From the NCBI GenBank assembly GCA_016793305.1, contig JAEUHU010000386.1:1-33403 (forward strand): 33,403 bases of DNA, read 5' to 3'. This stretch comes from Planctomycetota bacterium (lineage in GTDB: Bacteria > Planctomycetota > UBA1135 > UBA2386). The notes below the pieces were generated by a model. That model did not search any database, was not told where the DNA came from, and saw only the letters and a list, made by a program, of their open reading frames with translations. Below are positions 25,602 through 33,403 of the stretch, in pieces. The translations under genes were made by a program, and so were the position numbers. The stretch's first letter is position 1, and every line of letters begins with the position of its first letter.

Positions 25602-27305
25602 TCAGCCAGAGGGCCGTTCGTGACGCGGATCGGGCCGCGCCGGCAGCAGCTCGGGTTGTTCGGGAGCCAGCGCCGCCTCGATCTCGAGCTCGAACAGGTC
25701 GGCGACGAGGCCCGAGGTCCGCACCTTCGACCAGATCTTGCAGCCGGCGACCAGCGCATCGCCGGTCGCCGCACAGCGCCCGAGCTCGGTGAACCCGTCG
25801 CTGCCGGCGGGGCGATGGAATGCGATCACCTCACCGCCGGACCGCACGAGCCGCAGCCAGCCGTCGCCTTCGGTCGCCCGTCGCCCGACGACCTCGCCCT
25901 GCAGGCCTGCGGCGGCGAACCGCAACTCGGGAGCGGCCGCGGTCGACGCAATCTGTGCGTAGTAGCGGGCGGTCGACGCCTCGTTCTGCAGGAACAGACC
26001 GAGGCAGGCCGAGTCGGGGCCGCTGTGCCACTGCCGCAGCACGTAGCGGATCGTCAGCACGACGTCGCCGACCAGGCGCGTCGGCACGTAGAACCCCGAC
26101 GAGGTCACGGCCCCCAGTTCGCCGGCCCCGAACGCGATGCGCATCGCCGCTCCGACCGGGCCGACGTCGACGGGGGCGCGCCGCGGATAGCGATAGAAGG
26201 TCAGGCCGCGCGCGCGCAGCCGTTCGTCGCCGCCGGGGAACGGCCACGGCAGGCCGCCGGACAGGTAGGAGTTGTACTCGACGAACAGCACGCGCAGCCG
26301 CAGCAGCGCGTGCGCGAACGCCGCCGCACAGCGCTGCCGGGCGCCCGCTTCCCGGCACAGGTCCGCCGGCCACAGCAGCGGCCCTCGCACGCGGACACCG
26401 GCGTCCGCCAGTTCGCGCCGGAAGTGCTCGTCGATCAGGTCGGGAGGAGCGTCCTCCTGCCCCGCGAACGAGACCCAGGGCATGGCCGGAGTTCCGTTCA
26501 CGACCAGCCGGATGTCGTGCGCCTTCGCGGCCACCACGATGGCAGCGAGGATCTCGTCGCCGGTCGCGGCCAACGCCACCTCGCGCGGCACCGATCGCAG
26601 GCACCGGAGCACCACCGCGGCGACGCTGCGCGTCACGGGATCGAGCTCGTCGTACTCGCGAGCGCCGACCACCGCATGGCACGGCAACCCGGCGGCGATC
26701 GACGGGCCGAGCACCACGAAGTCGGCGGAGTGCCAGGTGTCGTCGATCGCCTGCGGGCCAGCACGGAACGCCGAGCGGCTGGCGTCGACCGCCACCAGCG
26801 CGCCCATGGCGTGGGCCATCGCGGCGAGCGACGGCGCGGCCGGAGCGAACGGCTCGACGACCACCAGCGCCACGGGCGTGCCGCCGGCCTGCGCGGCCTC
26901 GGCGGCGGCGTGCAGAGCCAGTTCTGCGCCCTGGAGCGGCAGGCACTCGCAGGTCGGCGCCTGGGCTCCGGGCAACGCGTCGCCGAACACCAGGATGCGG
27001 CCGGTGCGCGCCGCACCCGCGGCCGCGAACAGCGCCGCGGCCGCGCCTTCGGCGCTCGCCAGCAACGCCACGGACCAGCTCCGCCCGCAGCTGGCCGCCA
27101 CGAGTGCCGGGAGATCGTCGACCGGCGCTCCGTCCGCAGCCTCGGTCAGAGCCTCGCGGATGGCCGGCTCGTCGAGCGAGACCAGGGTGCCGGCGCGGGC
27201 GAGATCGATGGGCGCCGCGTTCGGCGTGGGCGAAGGCGGCGACGCAACCCCGTGGCGGCGGGCGAGCCGCTCGAGCAGCCGGAGGGACGAGGCGGAGAAC
27301 GTCAC
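25602..27305 (-). CDS. Class III aminotransferase-fold protein lacking the PLP lysine, with C-terminal beta-sandwich-like domain
   Basis: The 567-residue protein begins like glutamate-1-semialdehyde aminomutase (SLRLLERLARRHGVASPP). It continues with the family's central segment, VEPFAPAAPSL, AVDASRSAFR and SADFVVLGPSIAAGLPCHAVVG. In active enzymes this reads DE...FR...PD...LGK...GGGLP. Here D174 and FR are kept, but the second acidic residue is Ala and the Schiff-base lysine position is Pro (P201). It is therefore predicted not to form the PLP-lysine adduct. From about residue 340 a second domain of some 220 residues follows (FYVPTRLVGDVVLTIRYVL, LGLFLQNE, YYAQ), resembling a lectin-like beta-sandwich. 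GTG 27305 gives the family N-terminus; the frame further upstream overlaps the SDR gene. Function unknown. Confidence 0.75.
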   Translation of the reverse strand: MTFSASSLRLLERLARRHGVASPPSPTPNAAPIDLARAGTLVSLDEPAIREALTEAADGAPVDDLPALVAASCGRSWSVALLASAEGAAAALFAAAGAARTGRILVFGDALPGAQAPTCECLPLQGAELALHAAAEAAQAGGTPVALVVVEPFAPAAPSLAAMAHAMGALVAVDASRSAFRAGPQAIDDTWHSADFVVLGPSIAAGLPCHAVVGAREYDELDPVTRSVAAVVLRCLRSVPREVALAATGDEILAAIVVAAKAHDIRLVVNGTPAMPWVSFAGQEDAPPDLIDEHFRRELADAGVRVRGPLLWPADLCREAGARQRCAAAFAHALLRLRVLFVEYNSYLSGGLPWPFPGGDERLRARGLTFYRYPRRAPVDVGPVGAAMRIAFGAGELGAVTSSGFYVPTRLVGDVVLTIRYVLRQWHSGPDSACLGLFLQNEASTARYYAQIASTAAAPELRFAAAGLQGEVVGRRATEGDGWLRLVRSGGEVIAFHRPAGSDGFTELGRCAATGDALVAGCKIWSKVRTSGLVADLFELEIEAALAPEQPELLPARPDPRHERPSG

Positions 27306-27405
27306 GCGAACGCCGATCGTGCCACACCGATGCAGCTCGCGCCATGCACGCTTCCCGCGGCCGCAGGCTCCCGAAAGGCGCCACCAGCCACTACCGTCCG
27401 CCTCG

Positions 27406-28239
27406 ATGAGTTCCGTTCCCTCGCTCCAGGGCCGCGTCGCGATCGTCACCGGCGGCGGCTTCAACGTCGGTCGTGGCGTCGCCGAGGCGTTCGCCGCGGC
27501 CGGTGCCCACGTGGTGCTCGCCGCCCGCGACGAAGCGCGCCTCGCGGCGACCGCGGCGGCGATCACCGCCGCCGGCGGCAGCGTGCGCTGGCAGCGCGCC
27601 GACGTCACCGAGCTCGCCCAGGTGGAGGCGCTGGTCGCGTTCGCCGAACGGGAGTTCGGGCCGGTCGACGTGATGGCCGCGATCGCCGGCGGCGGCTGCA
27701 GCTACCAGCCGTTCGACGCGATGGCGCCCGACGCGTGGGACGCGACGTTCCGCACCAACGTGACGTCGGCCTACTACGCGGCGCGGGCGGTGATGCCGAC
27801 GTTCCGCGCGCGGCAGCGTGGCAGCCTGATCGTCTGCACCGGCGGTGGTGCCTTCTACCCGGTGCTCGGCGCACCGATGCTCGCCTACGCGTGTGCGAAG
27901 GCGGCGTTGAGCCGCTTCGTCGACCAGCTGACCGCCGAGCTCTACGCGACGCCGATCCGCGTGCACGGGCTCGACCCGGGGCTCGTCTGGTCGCCCGAGG
28001 AGCAGGCGCGGGTCGCCGCCGAGGAACGGCGCACCGGCACACCCAACCCGGAGCGGGCCAAGGTGCGTTCGCCGGCCGACGCGGGCGAGCTCGCCACGTG
28101 GCTCGCCAGCGACGCGAGCCAACCGCTGCGCGGCCGCTGCCTGTCGGTCTACGACACCTGGTGGCGCGACCCGGCGATGGTGGCGCGCGTCGACCAGGAC
28201 CTCGCGGCGAGCCGCGTCTGGCGCCACGAAGTGCGCTGA
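27406..28239 (+). CDS. Short-chain dehydrogenase/reductase (SDR)
   Basis: The 277-residue cytoplasmic NAD(P)-dependent oxidoreductase has the Rossmann glycine motif TGGGFNVGRG (TGxxxGxG) at the N-terminus. The adenine-site aspartate lies in RADVTE, and the IAGGG segment replaces the usual NNAG. Catalytic YACAK provides Y161 and K165. The serine position lies in VCTGGGAFYP, where Thr or Gly stand in for the usual Ser; this deserves attention. The late LDPGLVWSPEEQ is the classical PG turn. The substrate is unknown. It is divergent from the aminotransferase-fold gene across 100 bp, which may indicate shared control. The stop lies 16 bp from the convergent ABC permease. Confidence 0.9.
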   Translation: MSSVPSLQGRVAIVTGGGFNVGRGVAEAFAAAGAHVVLAARDEARLAATAAAITAAGGSVRWQRADVTELAQVEALVAFAEREFGPVDVMAAIAGGGCSYQPFDAMAPDAWDATFRTNVTSAYYAARAVMPTFRARQRGSLIVCTGGGAFYPVLGAPMLAYACAKAALSRFVDQLTAELYATPIRVHGLDPGLVWSPEEQARVAAEERRTGTPNPERAKVRSPADAGELATWLASDASQPLRGRCLSVYDTWWRDPAMVARVDQDLAASRVWRHEVR

Positions 28240-28255
28240 TCGCCGCGCGAACGCG

Positions 28256-29506
28256 CTACTCGTGCCGCAGCGCCTCGACCGGATCGAGGCTCGCGGCCTT
28301 CCACGCCGGCCACAGCCCGAAGAACAACCCGACGCTGGCCGAGCCGGCGAACGCGAACACGCGCGCCCACAACGGCGTCACCGTCTGCAGCGACGGTGCG
28401 GCGAGCCCGACCAGCGCCAGCAGGCCTTCGCCGACCAGCAGCCCGAGCACGCCGCCGATCGTGCACAGCACCATCGCCTCGACCAGGAACTGCATCAGGA
28501 TGTCGGCCCGCCGCGCCCCGACCGCCTTGCGCAGGCCGATCTCGCGGGTCCGTTCGCGCACCGACACCAGCATGATGTTCATCACACCGACGCCGCCGAC
28601 CAGGAAGCCGACCGTCGACAGCAGGAACATCACCGCCAGCACCGCGAACACGATGTCGTCGAAGGCGGAGATCAGCGTGTCGGCGGTGTTGATCTCGAAG
28701 TCGTCGTCGGCGTTCCAGCGGACGCGCCGCTGCTTGCGCAAGACGGTCGAGATCTCCTCGATCGCGGCCGGCAGCTCGCCACGCTTGCTGCGCACGGCGA
28801 GGAAGTGGTCGTCCTCGGCAGGGTAGAAGCGGCGCATCGTGTGGTACGGGGCGAGGAACAGCGCGTCCTCCTCGCTCTGCCCGCCGAGCGGCGAGTCCTT
28901 GCGCTTCTCGAGCGTGCCGACCACGGTGTAGCCGCGGCCGTCGACCAGGATCTGCTTGCCGACCGCCCCACCGCTCGGGAACAGCGCCTGCGCGCTCGCG
29001 AAGCCGAGCACCATCACCGGCACGCGGTGCTCGTTCTCCTGTTCCGTGAAGAAGCGGCCCTCGGCGAGCACCCGGTTGCCGACCTCGGCGTTGTCCGGGA
29101 ACACGCCGCGCACGCGCGGCGAGTCCACCTCCTCGCGGCCGGCGACCGCACGCTTCAGGAACATCGGCACCTGGATCGCCGGCGAGACCAGTTCCACCGA
29201 CGGGCAGTGATCGCGGACCGCCCACGCGTCCTCCAAGCGCAGGGGCCGCCGCGAGCGCAGTTCGCGCGACGTCGGCCCGAGCTGCAGGAACGGCACCCGG
29301 TAGACGTAGACGTTGTCGGTGCCGAATTGCTGGACCTGGTCGACCACCGACTGCCGGAAGCCGTTCAGCACCGACGCGACGCAGACCACCAGCAGCACGC
29401 CGATGAAGATCCCGAGCACGGTCAGGAACGACCGGAAGCGGTTCGCCGCCAGCGTGTCGAAGGCGAGGCGCACGTTCTCCCGCAGGGCGACGAAGCGTCG
29501 GGACAT
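28256..29506 (-). CDS. MacB-like ABC transporter permease (second of two)
   Basis: The 416-residue protein has the MacB/FtsX layout. An N-terminal helix with a preceding RENVRLAFDTLAANRFRSFLT motif comes first. A periplasmic domain of about 230 residues follows, then three C-terminal helices with [28 protein letters not shown] and a final LDPVEALRHE. It forms the membrane part of a tripartite-type exporter that pushes substrates from the periplasm outward. It is the last gene of the adaptor-ATPase-permease-permease operon. Its ATG lies 2 bp after the TGA of permease 1. The two permeases are homologous but differ strongly in the periplasmic domain, so they probably form a heterodimer. Confidence 0.92.
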   Translation of the reverse strand: MSRRFVALRENVRLAFDTLAANRFRSFLTVLGIFIGVLLVVCVASVLNGFRQSVVDQVQQFGTDNVYVYRVPFLQLGPTSRELRSRRPLRLEDAWAVRDHCPSVELVSPAIQVPMFLKRAVAGREEVDSPRVRGVFPDNAEVGNRVLAEGRFFTEQENEHRVPVMVLGFASAQALFPSGGAVGKQILVDGRGYTVVGTLEKRKDSPLGGQSEEDALFLAPYHTMRRFYPAEDDHFLAVRSKRGELPAAIEEISTVLRKQRRVRWNADDDFEINTADTLISAFDDIVFAVLAVMFLLSTVGFLVGGVGVMNIMLVSVRERTREIGLRKAVGARRADILMQFLVEAMVLCTIGGVLGLLVGEGLLALVGLAAPSLQTVTPLWARVFAFAGSASVGLFFGLWPAWKAASLDPVEALRHE

Positions 29507-29508
29507 GG

Positions 29509-30725
29509 TCACTCCGTGCGCAGTGCCTCGATCGGGTCGAGGCGGGCGGCGCGACGCGCCGGGTGGATGCCGAAGAACACGCCGATCATGGCGCAGATGC
29601 CGAACGCCAGCAGCGGTGCCCAGACCGGGAAGCGCGCCGGCAGCGGCGTGAAGGCGACCAGCAGCTCGGCGGCCCCGTAGGCGAGCGCGATGCCGATCGC
29701 CCCGCCGAGGCACGACAGCAGCACCGCCTCGATCAGGAACTGCAGCACGATGTCGCGCTGGGTCGCACCGACGGCCTTGCGCACGCCGATCTCGCGGGTC
29801 CGTTCGATCACCGACACCAGCATGATGTTCATGATCACGATGCCGCCGACCACCAGCGAGATGCCGACCACGAACATCGCCACCGCGAAGATCGTCCCGG
29901 TCAGCGTCCCCCACAGCGAATTGAGCCCCTCCGCGGTCAGGAACGCGAAGTCGTCGGGATCGCCGGGCTGCAGGTGGTGGCGTGCGCGCAGCACCCCCCG
30001 CACCTCGTCCATGGTGACGTCCATGCGCTGGTCGTTAGCCGCCTGCACGCTGATGTTGACCGAGCGCTGGCTGCCGAACAGCTTGCGATGCAGCACGAAC
30101 GGGATCTTCACGAAGTTGTCCTGCGACACGCCGAACAGGCTGCCCTTCTTCGCCGCGAGCCCGACGACCTGCAGCGGCACGCCCTTCACGCGCAGCTCCT
30201 TGCCGATCGGGTCGAGACCCGGGAACAGGAACTGCGCGACGTCGTGGCCGACGAAGCAGACCGGCGCCCCGCTCTGTTCCTCGTGTTCGGCCAGCAGGCG
30301 TCCGTCGGCGACCTCGTACGGCTCGATCTCGAGCAACCGGGCCGTCACGCCCCCGACGTCGACGTCGCGGATCTCGTGGCGGTCGCGCCGCAGGTCGACG
30401 GTCGCGTGCACCTCGTAGCCGACCGCCTTCGCGGTCTCGCAGCGTTCGACGATCATCCGGGCGTCGGCGGGCTCGAGCTTGCGGTTCTTGCGCGCCGCGT
30501 CGAGGAACTGCTGCCGGTTCGTGACGATCCCGAAGCGCTGCACGACGAACACGCCCTTGCCGAGGTTCGAGAGCTTCTCGCCGACGTAGGTGTTCAGGCC
30601 CTGGATCACCGCCCAGGTCGCGGTGATCGCGGCGATGCCGATGATCACGCCGAGGAGCGTCAGGAACGAACGCAGGCGGTTCGCCCAGATCGACTCGAGT
30701 GCCAACCGGATCGCCTCGGCCAGGT

Positions 30726-30729
<4 letters not shown>
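29509..30729 (-). CDS. MacB-like ABC transporter permease (first of two)
   Basis: The 406-residue permease has an N-terminal motif [20 protein letters not shown], a large periplasmic domain, then [20 protein letters not shown] and a C-terminal [10 protein letters not shown]. The mechanotransmission-type architecture matches MacB without the fused ATPase. Translation starts at GTG 30729, which overlaps the TGA of the ATPase gene (GTGA), so it is translationally coupled. No ATG near the first membrane helix competes. It is predicted to pair with the neighbouring permease and the ATPase. Confidence 0.93.
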
Positions 30730-31436
<707 letters not shown>

Positions 31437-31446
31437 CGGCGGGCGC

Positions 31447-32913
31447 TCAGCGGGCCTTGCCGTCCTTCCTGCCCATGCGCTTCTCGTCGAGCGCGATGTG
31501 ATCCCATTCCTTCAGCGTGCGCAGGACCGAGTTCGGGCCGAGCACCACTTCGTCGCCTTCGGCGAGCCCAGCCAGCACTTCGACGTCCTGGCTCTCGCCG
31601 ATCACGCCGAAGGTCACCGGCACGAAGCGCGCGCGGCCGTCGCGGCGCACGAACACGCCCTTCGTCTCCTTGCGCCGCTGCCGCTCGGCCGCGGTCAGCA
31701 CCCGTTCGTCGTCGCCCGGGGCCGGCTCCGGAGCGGGCACGTAGCGGCCGTCGGCGTCGAACTCGAGTTCGCGCGCGGTCTGCGCCTGGAACGGCACCAC
31801 CAGCACGTCGCTGCGCTCGGCGGTGGTGATGCGCGCGTTGGCGGTGAAGCCCGGCCGCAGCGATGCCGGCGGATCCAGCAGCCGGACCACGACCTTGAAC
31901 TCCTTGCTCTGCTGGTTCTGGTTGGCGGTCGACGTCGCCTCCTGGATCGGGCTCTGGCCGATCTCGGTCACGGAGCCGGCGAACTTCACGTCGCGCATCG
32001 CCTCGACCTCGACCTCGGCCGGGTCGCCGATCGAGACCTCGACGATGTCGGCCTCGGCGACGCGGATCTCGGCCTCGATCACCGACATGTCGGCGATCGT
32101 CATCAGCGTGGCGATCGGGTTGCTCTGGATGCCGGGCACGGCGCGTTCGCCCTTCTCGACGTTCAGCTTGGTGATCAGGCCCGACAGCGGGGCGCGCAGC
32201 ACGGTCTTGCTCGCCATGTCGCTGGCGCGCGCGAGGCCGGCCCGGGTCGATTCGAGCCGCTGCCGAGCCGCCAGGAGGCCTGCCTTCGCCGCCGCCACGC
32301 GCGTCTCGGCGACCGTGACGCCAGCTTCCGACTGGACGATGCGCGCGCTGCTCCACTGCAGCCGCTGTTCGGCGAGCCGCGCCTCGGCGGCGCTGACCTC
32401 GAACTCCTCGCTGCCGATCAACTGCTTCTGGTGCAGCTCCTGCTTGCGCGCGAACGACGCCTTCGCCCGCTCCGCCGAGGTCGCCGACTGTTCGCGCTCG
32501 AGCCGCGCGTTCGCCAGCGCCTGCTTCTCGGCGGCGAGGCTCGCTTCGGCGGTCTGCACGCCGACCTCGCTGTTCGTCACGTCGGCCTCGGCGGCGCCGA
32601 CCTGGGCGCGCGCCGACGCTTCCTCGGCCTTCAGCTGCAGGTCCTCGAGCCGCAGCAGTTCGTCGCCGACCCGCACGCTGTCGCCCTCCCGCACCTTCAG
32701 CTCCTGGATGACGCCGGCCACCTCGGCCTGGATGTCGACGAACTCCTTGGCGCGGATCTCGCCCGACGCGGTGACGACCGAACGCAGCTTCGCGAGCTTC
32801 TCGACCCGCGTGGTCACCACCAGGGTCGGCGGGGTGGGCTGCAGGACCTTCCAGGTGATCGCGCCGACCAGCAGGACGGCGAGGACGAGCAGGATCTTGG
32901 ACGTGAGGTTCAT
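31447..32913 (-). CDS. MacA-like periplasmic adaptor (membrane fusion protein)
   Basis: The 488-residue protein has one N-terminal membrane anchor ([13 protein letters not shown]). A biotinyl-lipoyl-like half ([20 protein letters not shown]) follows, then a long alpha-helical hairpin at about 95-240 rich in Ala, Glu and Lys. The second lipoyl half ([19 protein letters not shown]) comes next, with beta-barrel and membrane-proximal domains after it. The barrel region includes a long charged insertion (about 395-430). It would bridge the permeases to an outer-membrane channel, but no TolC-like gene is in this window. It is first in the operon, and its ATG lies after a 184-bp gap that should hold the promoter. 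Confidence 0.92.
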   Translation of the reverse strand: MNLTSKILLVLAVLLVGAITWKVLQPTPPTLVVTTRVEKLAKLRSVVTASGEIRAKEFVDIQAEVAGVIQELKVREGDSVRVGDELLRLEDLQLKAEEASARAQVGAAEADVTNSEVGVQTAEASLAAEKQALANARLEREQSATSAERAKASFARKQELHQKQLIGSEEFEVSAAEARLAEQRLQWSSARIVQSEAGVTVAETRVAAAKAGLLAARQRLESTRAGLARASDMASKTVLRAPLSGLITKLNVEKGERAVPGIQSNPIATLMTIADMSVIEAEIRVAEADIVEVSIGDPAEVEVEAMRDVKFAGSVTEIGQSPIQEATSTANQNQQSKEFKVVVRLLDPPASLRPGFTANARITTAERSDVLVVPFQAQTARELEFDADGRYVPAPEPAPGDDERVLTAAERQRRKETKGVFVRRDGRARFVPVTFGVIGESQDVEVLAGLAEGDEVVLGPNSVLRTLKEWDHIALDEKRMGRKDGKAR

Positions 32914-33097
32914 GCCTACGGGCCGAGCAGGTGCGCCGCTGGATCGGCAGCGGGTCGGGCGAGTGGGCCCAGTGGCCGAAGGTTCCCGGAATCCGTCTGC
33001 GGAGAGGAACTCGGCGAAGCAGAACCATGATGGGGATCGGCATCGCGGATTCCAGTCGGCTCGTCGGTCTCGTGCCCAAAGCGCCTCGCCGACGCGG

Positions 33098-33403
33098 TCA
33101 GCCCGGTTCGAACCAGTGCCGCGTCCGGTTGCACCAGGCCACCAGCGACAGCATCACCGGCACCTCGATCAGCACGCCGACCACCGTCGCCAACGCCGCT
33201 CCGGACGACAGGCCGAACAGCCCGATCGCCACGGCGACCGCCAGTTCGAAGAAGTTCGACGTGCCGATCAACGCCGCCGGGGCGGCCACCGGGTGGGGCA
33301 GGCGCAACCACCACGCTGCGGCGTAGGTGATCGCGAAGATGCCGTAGCTCTGCAGCAGCAGGGGCAACGCGATCCACAGCACCCGCCACGGCGAGCCGAG
33401 GAT
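33098..33403 (-). CDS. Arsenite exporter Acr3 family, C-terminal fragment
   Basis: The reading frame is open to the window edge, so only the last 101 residues are seen. Membrane helices contain [33 protein letters not shown] and [19 protein letters not shown]. These are the conserved C-terminal segments of Acr3-type arsenite/H+ antiporters. The conserved cysteine of the family lies in the missing part. The gene lies upstream of the adaptor gene on the same strand, 184 bp away, and need not share its function. No arsR or arsC is visible in the window. Confidence 0.9.
   Translation of the reverse strand: MLGSPWRVLWIALPLLLQSYGIFAITYAAAWWLRLPHPVAAPAALIGTSNFFELAVAVAIGLFGLSSGAALATVVGVLIEVPVMLSLVAWCNRTRHWFEPG

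Noticed and set aside
32914..33079. A small open frame starting near 33040 on the minus strand in the gap before the adaptor gene
   Set aside because: It runs out of frame into the adaptor gene, and its product is arginine/proline-rich without any motif.

Overview
The window is about 33 kb of very GC-rich, gene-dense bacterial DNA. It holds 24 protein genes (the last cut by the window edge), no RNA genes and no recognisable mobile element. The gene types point to Planctomycetota: two ECF sigma factors of the LVHEAWL type, each beside a Ser/Thr kinase with a membrane helix and TPR repeats; a sigma factor fused to a membrane helix and Ig-like domains; ELWxxDGT and WNGSxW repeat proteins; and few Shine-Dalgarno sequences. 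Acidobacteriota share some of these traits, so the assignment is an inference.

Layout. (1) 20-4060: a TerC-family membrane protein, convergent with a large secreted GH95 glycosidase that carries an extra C-terminal HELTH metallopeptidase-like domain. Six tandem 16-bp units lie upstream of the glycosidase. (2) 4292-19106: two sigma-kinase modules. Their kinase genes point inward and bracket four secreted proteins: a seven-blade WNGSxW propeller, a propeller-like protein coupled to a di-haem MauG/cytochrome c peroxidase, and an ELWxxDGT protein. Three of these four end in a similar C-terminal module. (3) 19157-20497: a small HAD-like protein overlapping a DUF3601 protein, facing an E. coli-type thymidine kinase. 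(4) 20562-24275: the sigma-membrane-Ig fusion, divergent from a Ca2+/cation antiporter. (5) 24289-28239: an orphan radical SAM/SPASM protein, an aminotransferase-fold protein that has lost its PLP lysine and carries a beta-sandwich-like tail, and an SDR oxidoreductase. (6) 28256-32913: a MacAB-like ABC operon (adaptor, ATPase, two different permeases). (7) From 33098: the C-terminus of an Acr3 arsenite exporter.

How the genes may work together. The middle block looks like signalling coupled to secreted surface proteins. Each kinase has a predicted cytoplasmic kinase domain and TPRs on the far side of the membrane, so it could sense envelope events and act on its partner sigma factor. The secreted proteins between them are natural candidate targets, but no promoter evidence shows this. 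The sigma fusion at 20562-23168 would join sensing and transcription in one chain. Its internal ATG at 22517, preceded by GGAGGT, could instead give a separate exported protein.

Gene packing is very tight. Five convergent junctions are only 9-16 bp long, and three gene pairs share a GTGA stop/start overlap. No gene-free stretch exceeds 300 bp; the longest is 4061-4291, which holds the 16-bp repeats.
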